Source: CAYJXJ01 sp964374095 (GTDB taxonomy: Bacteria > Elusimicrobiota > Elusimicrobia > UBA1565 > UBA9628). Taken from it: DNA of 45,720 nucleotides. The stretch is from positions 1 through 45,720 of the forward strand of contig CAYJXJ010000013.1 of NCBI GenBank assembly GCA_964374095.1. Reading direction: 5' to 3'. Both the position numbers and the translations under genes were made by a program. A model generated the notes under the pieces. The model did no database searches, had not been told where the DNA came from, and was given only the letters and a program-made list of their open reading frames with translations. The number at the start of each line of letters is the position of its first letter. The first letter of the stretch is position 1. This document shows positions 39,301 through 41,563 of this stretch, one piece after another.

Positions 39301-41182
39301 GACGGCCCGGGACCTGGGGCTCGCGGAGAGCGATCTGCACATGGCCCGCGACTTCTCCAAGGAGTTTCATTTCCTGGGTCCGCGGGCCTTCGTCGTCGAG
39401 GCGACGCGCCGTCTGGAGCTCCGGCTCGAGGCGGGCGGCGGCGAGATCCTCGTGCGCGCGGCCGCCCGGGCCAAGTTCGGCGCGGGCAACCCGATGTTCG
39501 ACCCCACCCCGGAGCAGATCCAGAAGGTGCGGCGCTGGATCGCCGAGCTCGCGGCCTCCAGCGGCAAAGACCCGGCCCGGACCGGCACCGTCTCCTCGGA
39601 CGCGGTTCCCATCGACGTCGCGGCCGTCCGTGAGGGGCGCCTGGACGCCCGCATCGCCTACGACCGGGGGGTCGGGCGGCTCACCAGGACGATCGAGGCG
39701 CTCAAGGCCTCGCGCAACGCCGCCTTCCTCGAGGCCAGGGACGGACCGGCGTTGACCGTCGAGGGCAGCCGCGCGAAATTGGCGCGGGCGACCCGCGGCG
39801 GGTATGATCTGCTCTCGCAATTCGGCGCTCACGGCGGTGACGCCGGGAAATTCGCTTCGGAACTCCCCCAAGTTTACGCCCTGCCGCCGCCCGCCCCGCC
39901 CGGTTCGATGCCGGCCAAAGTGAAGGCGGCCTGGGAGGCGCGGGCCAAGGTCGTGGCGAGCCTGGCCCGGCGGGCCTTCCGGATCGAAACTCAGGTCGAT
40001 GTCGTGGCCCCCAAGACCGAGCCCACCTCCAACGCCGATCTCTTTATCCTGGAAATCCGCGGGAAGCGCCTCGCGGTGGTCAAGGTCTTGCGTGCCGACG
40101 CCAACACCGCCCAGTCGATGATCAACGAGCTGCGCGGGGGCCAGGTGCTGCGGGGACTGGGACTCAAGCGCGCCGACGTGGTCGAGCCGTTGGCGGCCTT
40201 CCGCCTGGGCGAGAGCGGCGAGTTCGCCTTCGTGATGCGCCCGGCGCGCGGCGATTCCTTCATCGACCACTCGCAGACGGTGGGGGGGCTTCCCCGGGGC
40301 GGCCCGGAGCGCGCCGCGGCCTTCGAATCCTTGAAGGATGAGGCGGTGGCCGCGGCGCGGGCCCTGGCCGAACTGCACCAGAGCGGGGACCGCGGCGAGA
40401 TGACGGCGCAGACCAAAGGGGAGATCGTCGCCGAGATCACCGCTCGGCTCGACGCCCTCAAGGACGGCAAGTTCAAGCGGCTCAAGGACCGCCGCCTCCC
40501 GGACGATGTCCATCGGTGGCTGAGGGATCGGATCGAGGCTTCGGCGAAGGGATTTGAGGCGGCGACTCTGCCGGGGGCCTTCGTCCACGGCGACGGCCAC
40601 GGCGGCAACTTCGTCTTCAGCCCCGAGGGGCGGCCGACCATCATCGACAACGAGACCGCGGTCTGGTCCGTCGGCCCGGGGATGAAGGCGCGCGGGAGCC
40701 CGGGCGACGATGTGGCCCGGTTCATGGAGATGATGTCGCTGGGCAATGTCACCCGCCGCATCCATCTCGATGCCGCCGAGGTCAAGGCGCTCAAGGACGC
40801 CTTCTTGGAGACCTACCGCGCCGAGAGCGGCCTTGACCCGGCGGCCCTCGACGCCCATGTCGCCTTCTTCCGGGTCCGGACCCAGGTCGTGGCCCTGCAT
40901 TACGCGCGCAGCGACGGCGAGCTCGGGCGCTTCCTGCATGAAATCCGGGCCGAGGCCGGGATCGGGGCCGGGGGCGAGCACAAATATTCGGGCCGCCGAG
41001 TGAGCGAGATCCTTTCCGAGAAGAAGGCCGGCATCCGGCAGGCTCCGTTGGAGCCGGGCGCTCCCGGTTGGAACGAATTCGCCGGCATGTCGTGGGCGGA
41101 AATCGAAGCCGGAGCGAAGGCCAACAAGCCGGGGTTCAAGACCGCCAGGAAACTCCTGACCGACGGGCGATTCGACAAGTAG
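18377..41182 (+). CDS. giant exported multi-domain polymorphic-toxin-like protein (7,601 aa)
   Basis: One frame of 7,601 codons, about 0.8 MDa. Order by residue: signal peptide 1-33; helical region 35-1350; beta-rich region with repeated short-strand blocks 1352-1988; hydrophobic/amphipathic helices 2009-2158; Pro-rich 2160-2275; Ala/Lys repeats 2294-2498; mixed region to 2860; coiled coil 2892-3395; C39-like protease; ParB-like domain; kinase N-lobe alone; APH-like kinase; HD; LanKC-like lyase; transglutaminase-like; FHA; second HD; two GGDEF-type domains; second kinase; tip of about 70 residues. A Gly-rich motif (GIGAAGE and variants) sits between modules from residue 3584 on. There is no frameshift, and codon use is uniform and GC-rich. 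A small gene is coupled to the stop. The architecture resembles polymorphic toxins, but secretion route and targets are unknown. Assembly of repeats could affect length. Confidence 0.85.
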   Translation: MRSPTHPRRIIAVSLSIALLPWQEPARVLAQPVAVPDLAAGGDGDTPKEQPKVEKPLVSPALLDAAKIFSVEQAKLGQIERILEVPADAGGLIDEKTQRPVDPLSELKALLQRVEAAKNAALTQLAAPVTPAPNAALPNQGDALKLYLDISSRAVVISTQAQIKTDHAQIASWMRQSEAIMRGELKDPPPDLKDVDKVSEKALAEIGRLKGRIEDERKRTWTPPLTPTLLDLHKRILERLVKDNESLAERYKQFRERALMSSARDTAKLAQKAIDEMANQLPEGQQAAFRERMKGLTGQLATFLAGEGAADPKELLETISRQSGLAPDLLAGAMKRLGEVAEKDGRAFAAKDAHARTVLAFGADSERRKIEFTPASSLRHRTPERIAVPGAGKDPVAPDPKQVSEKRALLKGLLESGTSAWEAVREVFGPDPDITNPFSLAAAAIRDVLTLNLLPPGEDAALADKLAALAMGAKETAAVVASQEKAAKIQEAIAAIVGQINNYVTTLAESDRKGQLAMTGAELPGHWRTELEILRGKILSAGASLLPAHRDAAQAKLSEALARLDGAAAQRLEKGYARLSADILREIEGAPNRFDVRTSTEALKAWGETWEAFRKRVLGANGDWAGLEKMWAGTPDSGRAAAVQPRAKAEALKKLLEAMQENNFDPSLLDAKIRPLVLGQIREGVDPNAAVKSLGLIGQALVGQSDEARAASAKLDAAVGKLKSLGLAMDGSDADAQKLAGLFENNQNKALLEELKATELGPLMEQFLLARANPQLASLAPQAAGALESYQKLSASLRFLNVASRKEGPARVRDQLLMRHYNLNESAYAYLTSTEASAKFRDDKQVQKFLADFAAQRSRGLAGAGLAEQQGMTDLVRHVLRTMPEHKAMMAAQAANQDLGKVLGELLGDADLVRALQAAGSPDIRNLSQRAEKQTVVQWALAAQRLCAGQKDSEPCRDLTDGVLTYYYGEKYGTTIQDHSATIKTAIAAFLADPSGGGRQELAKALDDMVVPTMPVTNLQTGETKDELFITSGFLKAIPGIIERSATGKLTSRDQALAGVWHGDGVPGSQSFGASLQGALTEQAKLMTQVAALAAMSDGNSLPPEGDAALAALLRHMPDGTDRKSLGALLSDPQMREGLAGIKKHYSDQAALLQGALANPGDADRLAEALRAIGLAVYDERLLRVAMGPDKVDQEPQPGNLAGRRDLAAYRQLESQFPKGKPADWLQLLARDLRDQRVPAFAIARRDQLLASTGDETQAAFNKLAGVLGSPGAGIPANASVAALLRGHAVRSKAFEQLRGAVAAQLKATDELNVMTQSNQRSAAGRLRARLGADLALVQAQSHLALRDQFGDGVEVSGWLISSDPAHENQKVKRIKSFKPPKSDVIDPDSVPEIEIDLLAKLDPSRRSALAKMRLAADPPEVDGLMYYDTGSLGPPRSYKFVSLDGTYSRTVRDQQPTSLGKRWNFAATDQFETYRDSDGRTVFRKLTEDPETKALVPTGSFFMVPEKDHIAVEEVGTDAGKFRRVREVEVVSADADGRPVTYRMTYIEGQVGDKVPGPKPTGPAAGAGGKTVTSGNPASGDPIDTRPVLRGSKNVVLEVHMGLSPTEYLEVNYEAGSSTARMGSVGWQFRLSDDWKGVSDDQSRTFGTFNAQGQFIQEYTEYLSEGKLMRSAVLADKELEGTGATINATFKISDAADQSTVLTRMRKELKDKSGINDAPATAESATVNFDPAGLSGRNRAHYEKVALRVSSLLGQFGGGQADLGALMRGFDGNVFKERDLKGQTVQGLDVSFGFSAGADSVNVTARGWDRRRWAAVNARTWSFVYEQLPQEAGQDIGPRPQPPLTVDNDLFKQGIRQADNATKLKAGRDWLGKDMAFVEYEEDTSVAESITHEGKTFPIDRRRVRGVAGTRQGEDRAAYYGLVIEDEHLDPEERKSGRNTEGFDIKGQGSRIMQHVIITDEDGIRLHTVKHQVGVSYNWFNGSGYLGDMVNNSSMYSRDFLTSPWTTAGKDAVAAAAVETVTDWKTWVPFFAMAKVATQIARAAKLAKKLERLVKALEAAGDVEKAARRAKKLAEVTAKLNKLQKRVNVIKYSFMPLQGVMAAQGTISFYQAYKNNDPRAFNQGVRAWANFVNYEVAAAKLGGMAKNALKIAAPTKIDVTVKAPDVPKDATPAGGQKQIGAPPAHTPEAPRDAGAPRDVPPPAPPAAPAVPRMPVTPPLPFKPVKADVTGLDVSGKLAGGSGAGLKPQGWQTMNVRGGGGGGRPPAGGLKPGGPQNIAGAATSPGKLTTEGVAKTKAKAETAQARAEKAQAKVEKAQAKAEKAQVRAEKAQAKADVAQAKAAKAKDQIMGNQIGAGPAPGGPGVAGIKKVQTDLDAPGKVKADPDAPGKVEADPDAPGKVEGDAKAKAKAEKAQAKAEKAQATAERAKASVEKAKATVEKAQATAEKAQATAERAQAKADAETEAAGVKKKTEADAETAAAGVKKKTETEADADADADLAKPAHREPNRVIATLKKIPGAPLVGKIVGRIGWGLGKGLDGAAWIGARFSSPAAAAGEWKVRGVEAIKSRTPGFIKTPLKLIRGALSIPGNVVAGLGKRLTDWGMRRAEARPKGPDGQSRPSRLDRIAQLVGGALQGERGLGRHGLDFAENMHPRIQDRPGFRKAAKEAGAPGGQGVVHARVDPKTGKILEYSSRPFPPKDGFLDVEINFTPGKKGQYDISGMDASPASRVPLDPKGFASNHLDWQLETSMRNAVADASLARILADPDFKANIRDGLDPMTLRSEVTLYWDKAAGRFSRVKLPGAPEVKLTMTPYVTGIGFSVAGVRADAGVPASARRSLSETLQEASSFGYDAGPGVLEGRRLAKTKKADDAAIAGTDAGKADADSKRLLDDIPLRRRRLSLHLAAKSLDAADELSELLARAKRTGDYKPYEARAQKLKEELKPIADSYRDLGGNPKYAPVIEARRAHDAALRLEDPAARDAAVAKAREDLVLAQKEADLLGIGPDARAPSRELELSARDKALADKLDPDALDAVAAYRGGLERVAQANVVAAELAARVEAAGKAGAVEVVRDLEIQAAAAAKKVELEQGALAAARRKLEAAHGAGADAIARAQELVMRLDQARAAGDEVGISKLQTEIDALPPAARDAVARAIVEERLVQAFAEQRVGEVFGGNLAKARESIRQVDAELKDLGVDHKQVDALARSRDLAEAAELTTGERLRQAEAELEKAVAGKDPAAIDAAKGAVEALTLERGTAHAETLQAEAELRRALDPKDTGTLELARDALARRSQAVDAVGQAKAASRKVGRSVGELAARAKALGLDVRTIKAQGEYRGSGAAARAMLAKAVEAQRFRSLGMGKGQANAAATRRLREARANMARGKSKVDTAERVSFQGKTELTCAVRSAENIFGVPYDRVAGDLDLLLSPAFMNKVRSKGMTLEEFHQMMKVLAVHYGKELDFIKAGEIFSQVMAGKGKDLAIVLNLGGDAHGVGGGPHALVLKGGSIKDGKINLKDSGAAFLAERYGLPYEVDLPTLVALMTRGGAVGLSGKPLSPLARARYISESAGLVRRYKGGSGQAPVAGSGGAGQRVPQNISPEIRALKRGDKVTRPMAEMRPTQMEAGVDNADEMLAFWKRTALEPLDPELQALLAKGDPDAVRDYLMKPVKPEFEAAVARHIREKVVEKVSPVEAFVGPDGRLWVTDGHHRAIGIMQALKKDFPGLANELLPGFKVKILENFVGRSMEDLAGAMHDKGKGYFPPEMREAYDKARNLQAALIKKKDFPGGEDARRQAVQDARRQAVAELAKLLEKLPEDFSQIKNSPMRTALGKAFGEAQLGSDHFLDYVQFYAGEYLLKKGITVDKVAAQLRSEGLTIKEPASTDPQVAWRLRDIFLRDSGAITFINLPGLQRAGLEGYLRRLFTIAKKTHIHERVLRGQSVPEDALEDFRRGGRVELLYEALLKDGRMSPKEIADLRGQSRLELLRQLVPGHAPSPGDLAALGKRGQAEILFEALLRSRGVSEADIQVVRDLKNSGKSEAYDDALKAAGYADADIKSFQHRWNVAMFEGAVAKLRGGDVVLGKAGDVAVKWKEDWDASQKVSEQAVAMRDRVDAGTIVPLSQRLLVEAPVGAVGKPLSPAMKRNLMNVQAANSQNYILRDSFNETNASGFLNRLQTLEEMPSIGKNLTKEARAQALKRRAGAVSESVRRYLGLIEAPEVAGKIEPNGDQVFIVIAKADGAGYKAGEIIGEYRIFGEKAPERVMDALGANADLSGPRVSTLPDGLLGAFRHGVDSHGVSAELAVFKRVEPGVSLAGFEGGGTRGLAPEIEGVGAAGERAAVKAADAIKALKAGGETARPRPEMKRTQVSAGVENAKKKNAEEERRGNPADAGVEGIGSAGERVLTPRAGRNLDTVKKVVRENRDLRAQFSDSDPGRLADRFELVEALPPTVKGDAAAEVAALKLRGEAIAKLAGEYLGLEKTPTVSPPETDPLSGAQVFLLTVDGRKVGVFKVFNPTPRSKPGLDVLRELGAGDHLGALGSSKIFPVETLGVFRFGKDGEIGYLMDAAPGKDFYGTMREIGQAKAGSPERVQALEQAMAKLRALAEAMAEMHNLSPPGKMDMQAQESYFKGDLATVAKLGGPGGNANIPDARLPPAVQAVFKERLARLLQNYLARPVEGRYIHGDAHPGNFFMGPDGKITMIDMETAMWSIRPDGKGASSPLEDVGRFLESISLNNGSKKLHLSEPEIAALQKAFLDAYKAKTDVDPGAIDAHLEWFQARLQLAALRSAKTKAEFDGFARLVELDLRMRGEMGTKPIADNGDGIGAAGERVYDVMGPARKIEPGEARPHILSAPELKARYPEVVAGKTLEAKHYLVDPADPKRMRPLAEGDIETLEGVPLKDYFTFEQFYAAHPRRADLGEVYHNWLHSLKVARFTYELALARGLSAEQARFEMEVGLLHDWDPGRLAGKPARAPVTIDRLLLDWEGKLSLNGVKGESVLRSKFKWDEAKLYEALAMIQRTEHPFDVKHGNPHYAMQDPVGQHGELLEGIDPNGPLAWYRNLLAKENLGPVGRYKEFLKKVGADRRRLVMEEGINLSKQGDMTSWYSTERYRDAQTVVDDLAGEVNAAIGKLPGEAGAFDAVKLNTPHFMKTDADPGNIPHDLELIKDPELGVRELTVLTREQVYGPQGYMAAHGRVFEANLKGFEAFQKAAVEGADLAAARAAGERAAEGIGAAGEGVPAVAWKVMDFAHPIGAAEHLAARTALRLSGHADGGIGAAPGEGGMLVWIQRLVGQASAPAPIRMDVESAALKLRGDIDAHLAAGKGTKEFTLRVDSDGSLSVDGRGTKVRFGMYADGRLYFVTEGGHEKLLPAARARLDAVLHSQSDIRDIERIFDGLKRRYSLAPEELAEMQAMARVMREADLDPAPHANSSGYYESNKNRHADQGVKLRINDFLPKDGATRGDVMAGRLEILRAFLEVAKSPELGGSVDFKVALSMESMRHFNRGTQEGKFITIWTKDPDSAMILARKLDAFFAARGLRGKPHKLDSSFGDSGLISWRYGQNGVRDDLPDGFIKDSGGRLVADNRGDVMGNLLHVQQLPGMAKWLEIARARQPAPAGFTIGEVTGPHGHRIDGGSWKRGRVTLRVDWAKDAALRSFYDSILRSAGIEGPGKLTPEERGQVLQRIMKEFTRRVDYDADYANRVDRGEMGNDLLLGDAVLVPGKGVCGPMGRVLGAVIERAIFDGYLTGQVYVGRYSGAGAHTWAYYRSSDGRVYVLDAAQQGVVIPMDGARFWDSAVMRPYADGLPRELAALRPPETGKTELELGGSKSGESLPPIKPDGPIELTIGETKLLIFREGVHWTLQRVSQRGGTPRVISPDKPLSIGRSPTNDYALPSELGMGLAHLSIQVSGDAVFIKDMGSGQRTAISYRKASAGASAKPPGEGTFIGRLPTPAGELIAPLRPVPPLQTVASRARLTYDGPIDVVIEGMKLRILSLADFKRHHPETAAIVNQRIPYYLVDPADPSRMKALRDTEPFDLGQSNPGRFKLPAGVADLGLRVIRDGDTFLIRSLDPAKPIQYAGGRRVEAVPEPGIGAAGERAYDVMGPARKIEPGEARPHILSAPELKARYPEVVAGKTLEAKHYLVDPADPKRMRPLAEGDIETLEGVPLKDYFTFEQFYAAHPRRADLGEVYHNWLHSLKVARFTYELALARGLSAEQARFEMEVGLLHDWDPGRLAGKPARAPVTIDRLLLDWEGKLSLNGVKGESVLRSKFKWDEAKLYEALAMIQRTEHPFDVKHGNPHYAMQDPVGQHGELLEGIDPNGPLAWYRNLLAKENLGPVGRYKEFLKKVGADRRRLVMEEGINLSKQGDMTSWYSTERYRDAQTVVDDLAGEVNAAIGKLPGEAGAFDAVKLNTPHFMKTDADPGNIPHDLELIKDPELGVRELTVLTREQVYGPQGTMAAHGRVLEANLKGFEAFQKAALEAAAAKGVDLSKQNLAAADLAAARAAGEKAAARDGNGPKPAEGIGAAGENAVVRAIDLARPSGIVGDLALRAARVFTPGAGVLEPRSPGALEDLAMRAARALTGDSGAGIGGADDAFSQARFRAEGVRLDVNLPPYLRHASPVARAVLLQRRYTDFATGARNNLFLREQAGQIAKQFGDVLMLDGDSFGSVDRALRQRFGDTVGGQMADEVLAKLIRGAQGAAESAGPAVTVRKGGEEIVVFVPEGQGARVAELIRRAGEKFHAEDLGLADILARFSASHGIKGEPAAVMEAIRLQAVRDAIAKRGGQAEGLDEAAVRSRIGTISVGVRRLSAEAKSLDAATVHEFLLREIKRADKALDFAKKAGKNRVAAESGPEQFKVLDLASRPDELGAGPLPAGGPAVQFPWETGDYRSALESLGHGERALFMADIHTDPLTRLGNRESIREALSDRLSKADHLAKMEIDNLKMVNDHKELGHDVGDEVFREFGRAALQVRAETARDLGLAESDLHMARDFSKEFHFLGPRAFVVEATRRLELRLEAGGGEILVRAAARAKFGAGNPMFDPTPEQIQKVRRWIAELAASSGKDPARTGTVSSDAVPIDVAAVREGRLDARIAYDRGVGRLTRTIEALKASRNAAFLEARDGPALTVEGSRAKLARATRGGYDLLSQFGAHGGDAGKFASELPQVYALPPPAPPGSMPAKVKAAWEARAKVVASLARRAFRIETQVDVVAPKTEPTSNADLFILEIRGKRLAVVKVLRADANTAQSMINELRGGQVLRGLGLKRADVVEPLAAFRLGESGEFAFVMRPARGDSFIDHSQTVGGLPRGGPERAAAFESLKDEAVAAARALAELHQSGDRGEMTAQTKGEIVAEITARLDALKDGKFKRLKDRRLPDDVHRWLRDRIEASAKGFEAATLPGAFVHGDGHGGNFVFSPEGRPTIIDNETAVWSVGPGMKARGSPGDDVARFMEMMSLGNVTRRIHLDAAEVKALKDAFLETYRAESGLDPAALDAHVAFFRVRTQVVALHYARSDGELGRFLHEIRAEAGIGAGGEHKYSGRRVSEILSEKKAGIRQAPLEPGAPGWNEFAGMSWAEIEAGAKANKPGFKTARKLLTDGRFDK
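25255..25870 (+). repeat. Ala/Lys-rich low-complexity repeats in the giant gene
   Basis: Residues about 2294-2498. Heptad-like units KAEKAQA/KAEKAQV recur more than 15 times on a drifting 21-base unit, interrupted by two to three copies of a 10-residue unit DAPGKVEADP on a 30-base DNA repeat (25505-25585), and two copies of AAGVKKKTE. It probably forms a long charged helix or stalk separating the N-terminal half from the enzyme half. Such DNA can expand or contract by slippage. Confidence 0.8.
28550..29080 (+). other. C39/papain-like cysteine protease domain (giant protein)
   Basis: Residues about 3392-3568. The nucleophile helix is FQGKTELTCAVRSAENIFG with Q3396 for the oxyanion hole and C3403. 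The histidine strand is GGGPHALVLKGG with H3498, and the Asp follows in INLKDSG (D3516). The order and spacing are those of C39-type and bacteriocin-processing peptidases, which cut after Gly-Gly or Gly-Ala. All Gly-rich boundary motifs of the protein lie downstream, the first only about 16 residues away, so self-processing is a reasonable hypothesis. Confidence 0.7.
29160..30010 (+). other. ParB-like (ParBc_2-type) nuclease domain (giant protein)
   Basis: Residues about 3595-3878. The core is VSPVEAFVGPDGRLWVTDGH followed by HRAIGIM, with the DGHHR signature at 3704-3708, preceded by a strand with MAEMRPTQM. A C-terminal part (NSPMRTALGKAFG and DHFLDYVQFYAGEYL) fits the ParBc_2 family of predicted nucleases, which occurs as a toxin module in polymorphic toxins. 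A 24-base exact tandem duplication (29737-29782) gives DARRQAVQ twice in a linker. Confidence 0.7.
30725..31320 (+). other. isolated kinase N-lobe-like segment (giant protein)
   Basis: Residues about 4117-4315. It aligns in layout with the first third of the full kinase that follows: MKRNLMNVQAANSQNYILRD, a helix with ARAQALKRRAGAVSESVRRY, LGLIEAPEV, and a strand VFIVIAKADG, then GAFRHGVD where the full copy has GVFRFGKD. No HGD or IDxE motif follows before the next Gly-rich boundary, so it lacks the catalytic lobe. It is a decayed duplicate or a pseudo-domain kept for regulation. Confidence 0.6.
31580..32815 (+). other. APH-like kinase domain 1 (giant protein)
   Basis: Residues about 4402-4813. 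N-lobe strands QVFLLTVDGRKVGVFKVFN with the likely ATP lysine, hinge region IGYLMDAAPGKDF, helix AMAEMHNL, then the catalytic loop YIHGDAHPGNFFMG (D4682, N4687) and the metal-binding motif ITMIDMETAMWS (D4700). This is the aminoglycoside phosphotransferase/choline-kinase type of fold with all key residues present. Substrates of this fold range from small molecules to proteins. The second copy is at 39780-40945. Confidence 0.8.
32861..33934 (+). repeat. HD phosphohydrolase module, copy A of a 1.07-kb direct repeat
   Basis: Residues about 4829-5186 hold an HD-superfamily domain: EVYHNWLHSLKVARFTYELA (H4921, H4925), then EVGLLHDWDP (H4957-D4958) and AMIQRTEHPF, a pattern near that of cyclic nucleotide phosphodiesterases. 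The DNA from 32861 to 33934 recurs 3,804 bases downstream with no difference that I can find, since every translation is the same in all frames compared. The ends diverge abruptly into different linkers. Confidence 0.85.
34640..35135 (+). other. LanKC/LanL-like phospho-Ser/Thr lyase domain (giant protein)
   Basis: Residues about 5422-5587. Motifs match the N-terminal lyase domain of class III/IV lanthipeptide synthetases, related to OspF/SpvC phosphothreonine lyases: DQGVKLRINDF (K5445), SVDFKVALSMESM (K5489), QEGKFITIWTKD (K5508), a helix ILARKLDAFFAA, GKPHKLDSSFG, LISWRYGQNG, and finally LPDGFIKDSGGRLVADNRG. In lanthipeptide synthetases these positions hold the Lys residues of the lyase site and the RYG block. 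Such lyases remove phosphate from pSer/pThr to leave a double bond. Two kinase-fold domains in the same protein make a kinase-plus-lyase pairing possible. Confidence 0.6.
35270..35815 (+). other. transglutaminase-like domain (giant protein)
   Basis: Residues about 5632-5813. Cys-His-Asp triad in the usual order: GKGVCGPMGRVLGAV (C5723), SGAGAHTWAYYR (H5758), and GRVYVLDAAQQG (D5774). The upstream helices (RIMKEFTRRVDYDADYA) are typical for the fold. Members act as proteases, transglutaminases or deamidases; in exported toxins they are often deamidases. It directly follows the lyase-like domain. Confidence 0.65.
35880..36290 (+). other. FHA domain, followed by a second degenerate FHA-like unit (giant protein)
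   Basis: Residues about 5835-5970. KPLSIGRSPTNDYALPSE (R5882) then AHLSIQVSGDAVFIKDMGSG, with the Gly-Arg, Ser/Asn-Asp, Ser-x-x-His-like (AHLS) and D-x-G-S-G elements of FHA domains, which bind phosphothreonine. Up to about 36640 a second unit (DLGLRVIRDGDTFLIRSLDP) looks like a decayed FHA sandwich without the GR motif. A pThr reader beside kinase and lyase modules fits phospho-protein chemistry. Confidence 0.65.
36665..37738 (+). repeat. HD phosphohydrolase module, copy B of a 1.07-kb direct repeat
   Basis: Second copy of the HD module, offset exactly 3,804 bases from copy A, with HD signature residues at about 6189, 6193, 6225 and 6226. The copies part at gggcTAcatg/gggcACcatg, then at a few more bases, and then in linker length: copy B has an extra 20-odd residues before the next Gly-rich motif. 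This identity at silent sites means a recent duplication or gene conversion. Confidence 0.85.
38230..38935 (+). other. GGDEF-type domain 1 (giant protein)
   Basis: Residues about 6618-6853. TDFATGARNNLFLREQ at the start, DVLMLDGDSFGSVD, the signature VRKGGEEIVVFVP (G6713-E6716, a GGEEI variant of GGDEF), and the end TISVGVRRL with ADKALDFAKKAGKNRV. The GGEE motif could still bind metal and GTP. The start lacks the usual D-x-LT-G-L-x-NR, so activity is uncertain. Confidence 0.7.
39085..39480 (+). other. GGDEF-type domain 2 with lost signature (giant protein)
   Basis: Residues about 6903-7035. It has the opposite pattern to domain 1: the first half is textbook (TDPLTRLGNRESIREAL, MEIDNLKMVNDHKELGHDVG), but the active-site loop reads RDFSKEFHFLG (F6993-F6997) where GGDEF is expected, so only Lys-Glu-Phe is left. 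It is unlikely to make c-di-GMP by itself. Together the two halves could form a pseudo-dimer or a GTP/c-di-GMP sensor. Confidence 0.7.
39780..40945 (+). other. APH-like kinase domain 2 (giant protein)
   Basis: Residues about 7136-7523. Same layout as kinase 1: LFILEIRGKRLAVVKVLRAD, EFAFVMRPARGDSF, ALAELHQS, then FVHGDGHGGNFVFSPEG (D7406) and PTIIDNETAVWSVGPG. The HPGN of copy 1 is HGGN here, but the catalytic Asp and Asn remain. Protein identity between the copies is moderate, so this duplication is much older than that of the HD module. Confidence 0.8.
40958..41179 (+). other. C-terminal tip, candidate toxin domain (giant protein)
   Basis: About 74 residues after the last Gly-rich boundary (GIGAGGE, 7528): a variable-looking linker (RRVSEILSEKKAGIRQAPLE) then NEFAGMSWAEIEAGAKANKP and GFKTARKLLTDGRFDK at the end. 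Small tips of this kind, rich in Lys and ending in KLLxDxRFxK, occur at the C-termini of polymorphic toxins as I recall them. No catalytic motif is clear, so the activity is unknown. The main support is the coupled small gene that follows. Confidence 0.5.
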
Positions 41183-41194
41183 GAGCGTCTGAAA

Positions 41195-41422
41195 TTGAAC
41201 GAATTGCTGTCGTTTCTGATCAAGCTCAAGAAAGCAAAGATCTATTATTCCCTAGCCAGTCCACGCGAAGGGGCGATTATGGTCGAGATCGCCGTTCCCG
41301 GGGAGCGGTGGGAAGTCGAGTTCATGGGCGATGGCGCGGTCGAGATCGAGGTATTCAGGAGCGACGGCAAGATCCTCGACAAATCCTCCTTAGACCGCCT
41401 TTTCGAGCGTTTTGCGGACTGA
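41195..41422 (+). CDS. small protein coupled to the giant gene, candidate immunity protein
   Basis: 75 aa from a TTG start. AGGAG (41181-41185) overlaps the TAG stop of the giant gene (41180-41182), so translation is coupled. The fold looks alpha then beta: a helix LLSFLIKLKKAKIYYSLA, then strands AIMVEIAVPGERWEVEFMGD and AVEIEVFRSDG, and a terminal helix SSLDRLFERF. From memory this matches a widespread small family found directly after polymorphic-toxin genes (VPGERWEVEF core), where an immunity role is assumed. Acidic surface residues would suit binding the Lys-rich tip upstream. It has no export signal, so it acts in the cytoplasm. Confidence 0.7.
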   Translation: MNELLSFLIKLKKAKIYYSLASPREGAIMVEIAVPGERWEVEFMGDGAVEIEVFRSDGKILDKSSLDRLFERFAD

Positions 41423-41563
41423 CTGGGGATTGGCGTTCTTGCCTCCATCGCGGGTAGCCACCCGTGGGCCTTTTGTCCTAAATTTCCTGGGTAAATCGCC
41501 TGCCGCCGTCTCAGGCCCAAGGCTCCTCGTCGGACCCCTTCCCAGGCCTTAAAATGTCCCTGC

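Noticed and set aside
41436..41480. Riboswitch-like GGGTAGCCACCCG segment before the exported protease gene
   Set aside because: It recalls the end of c-di-GMP riboswitches, but the other conserved parts are missing and the gene has a -10 downstream of it.
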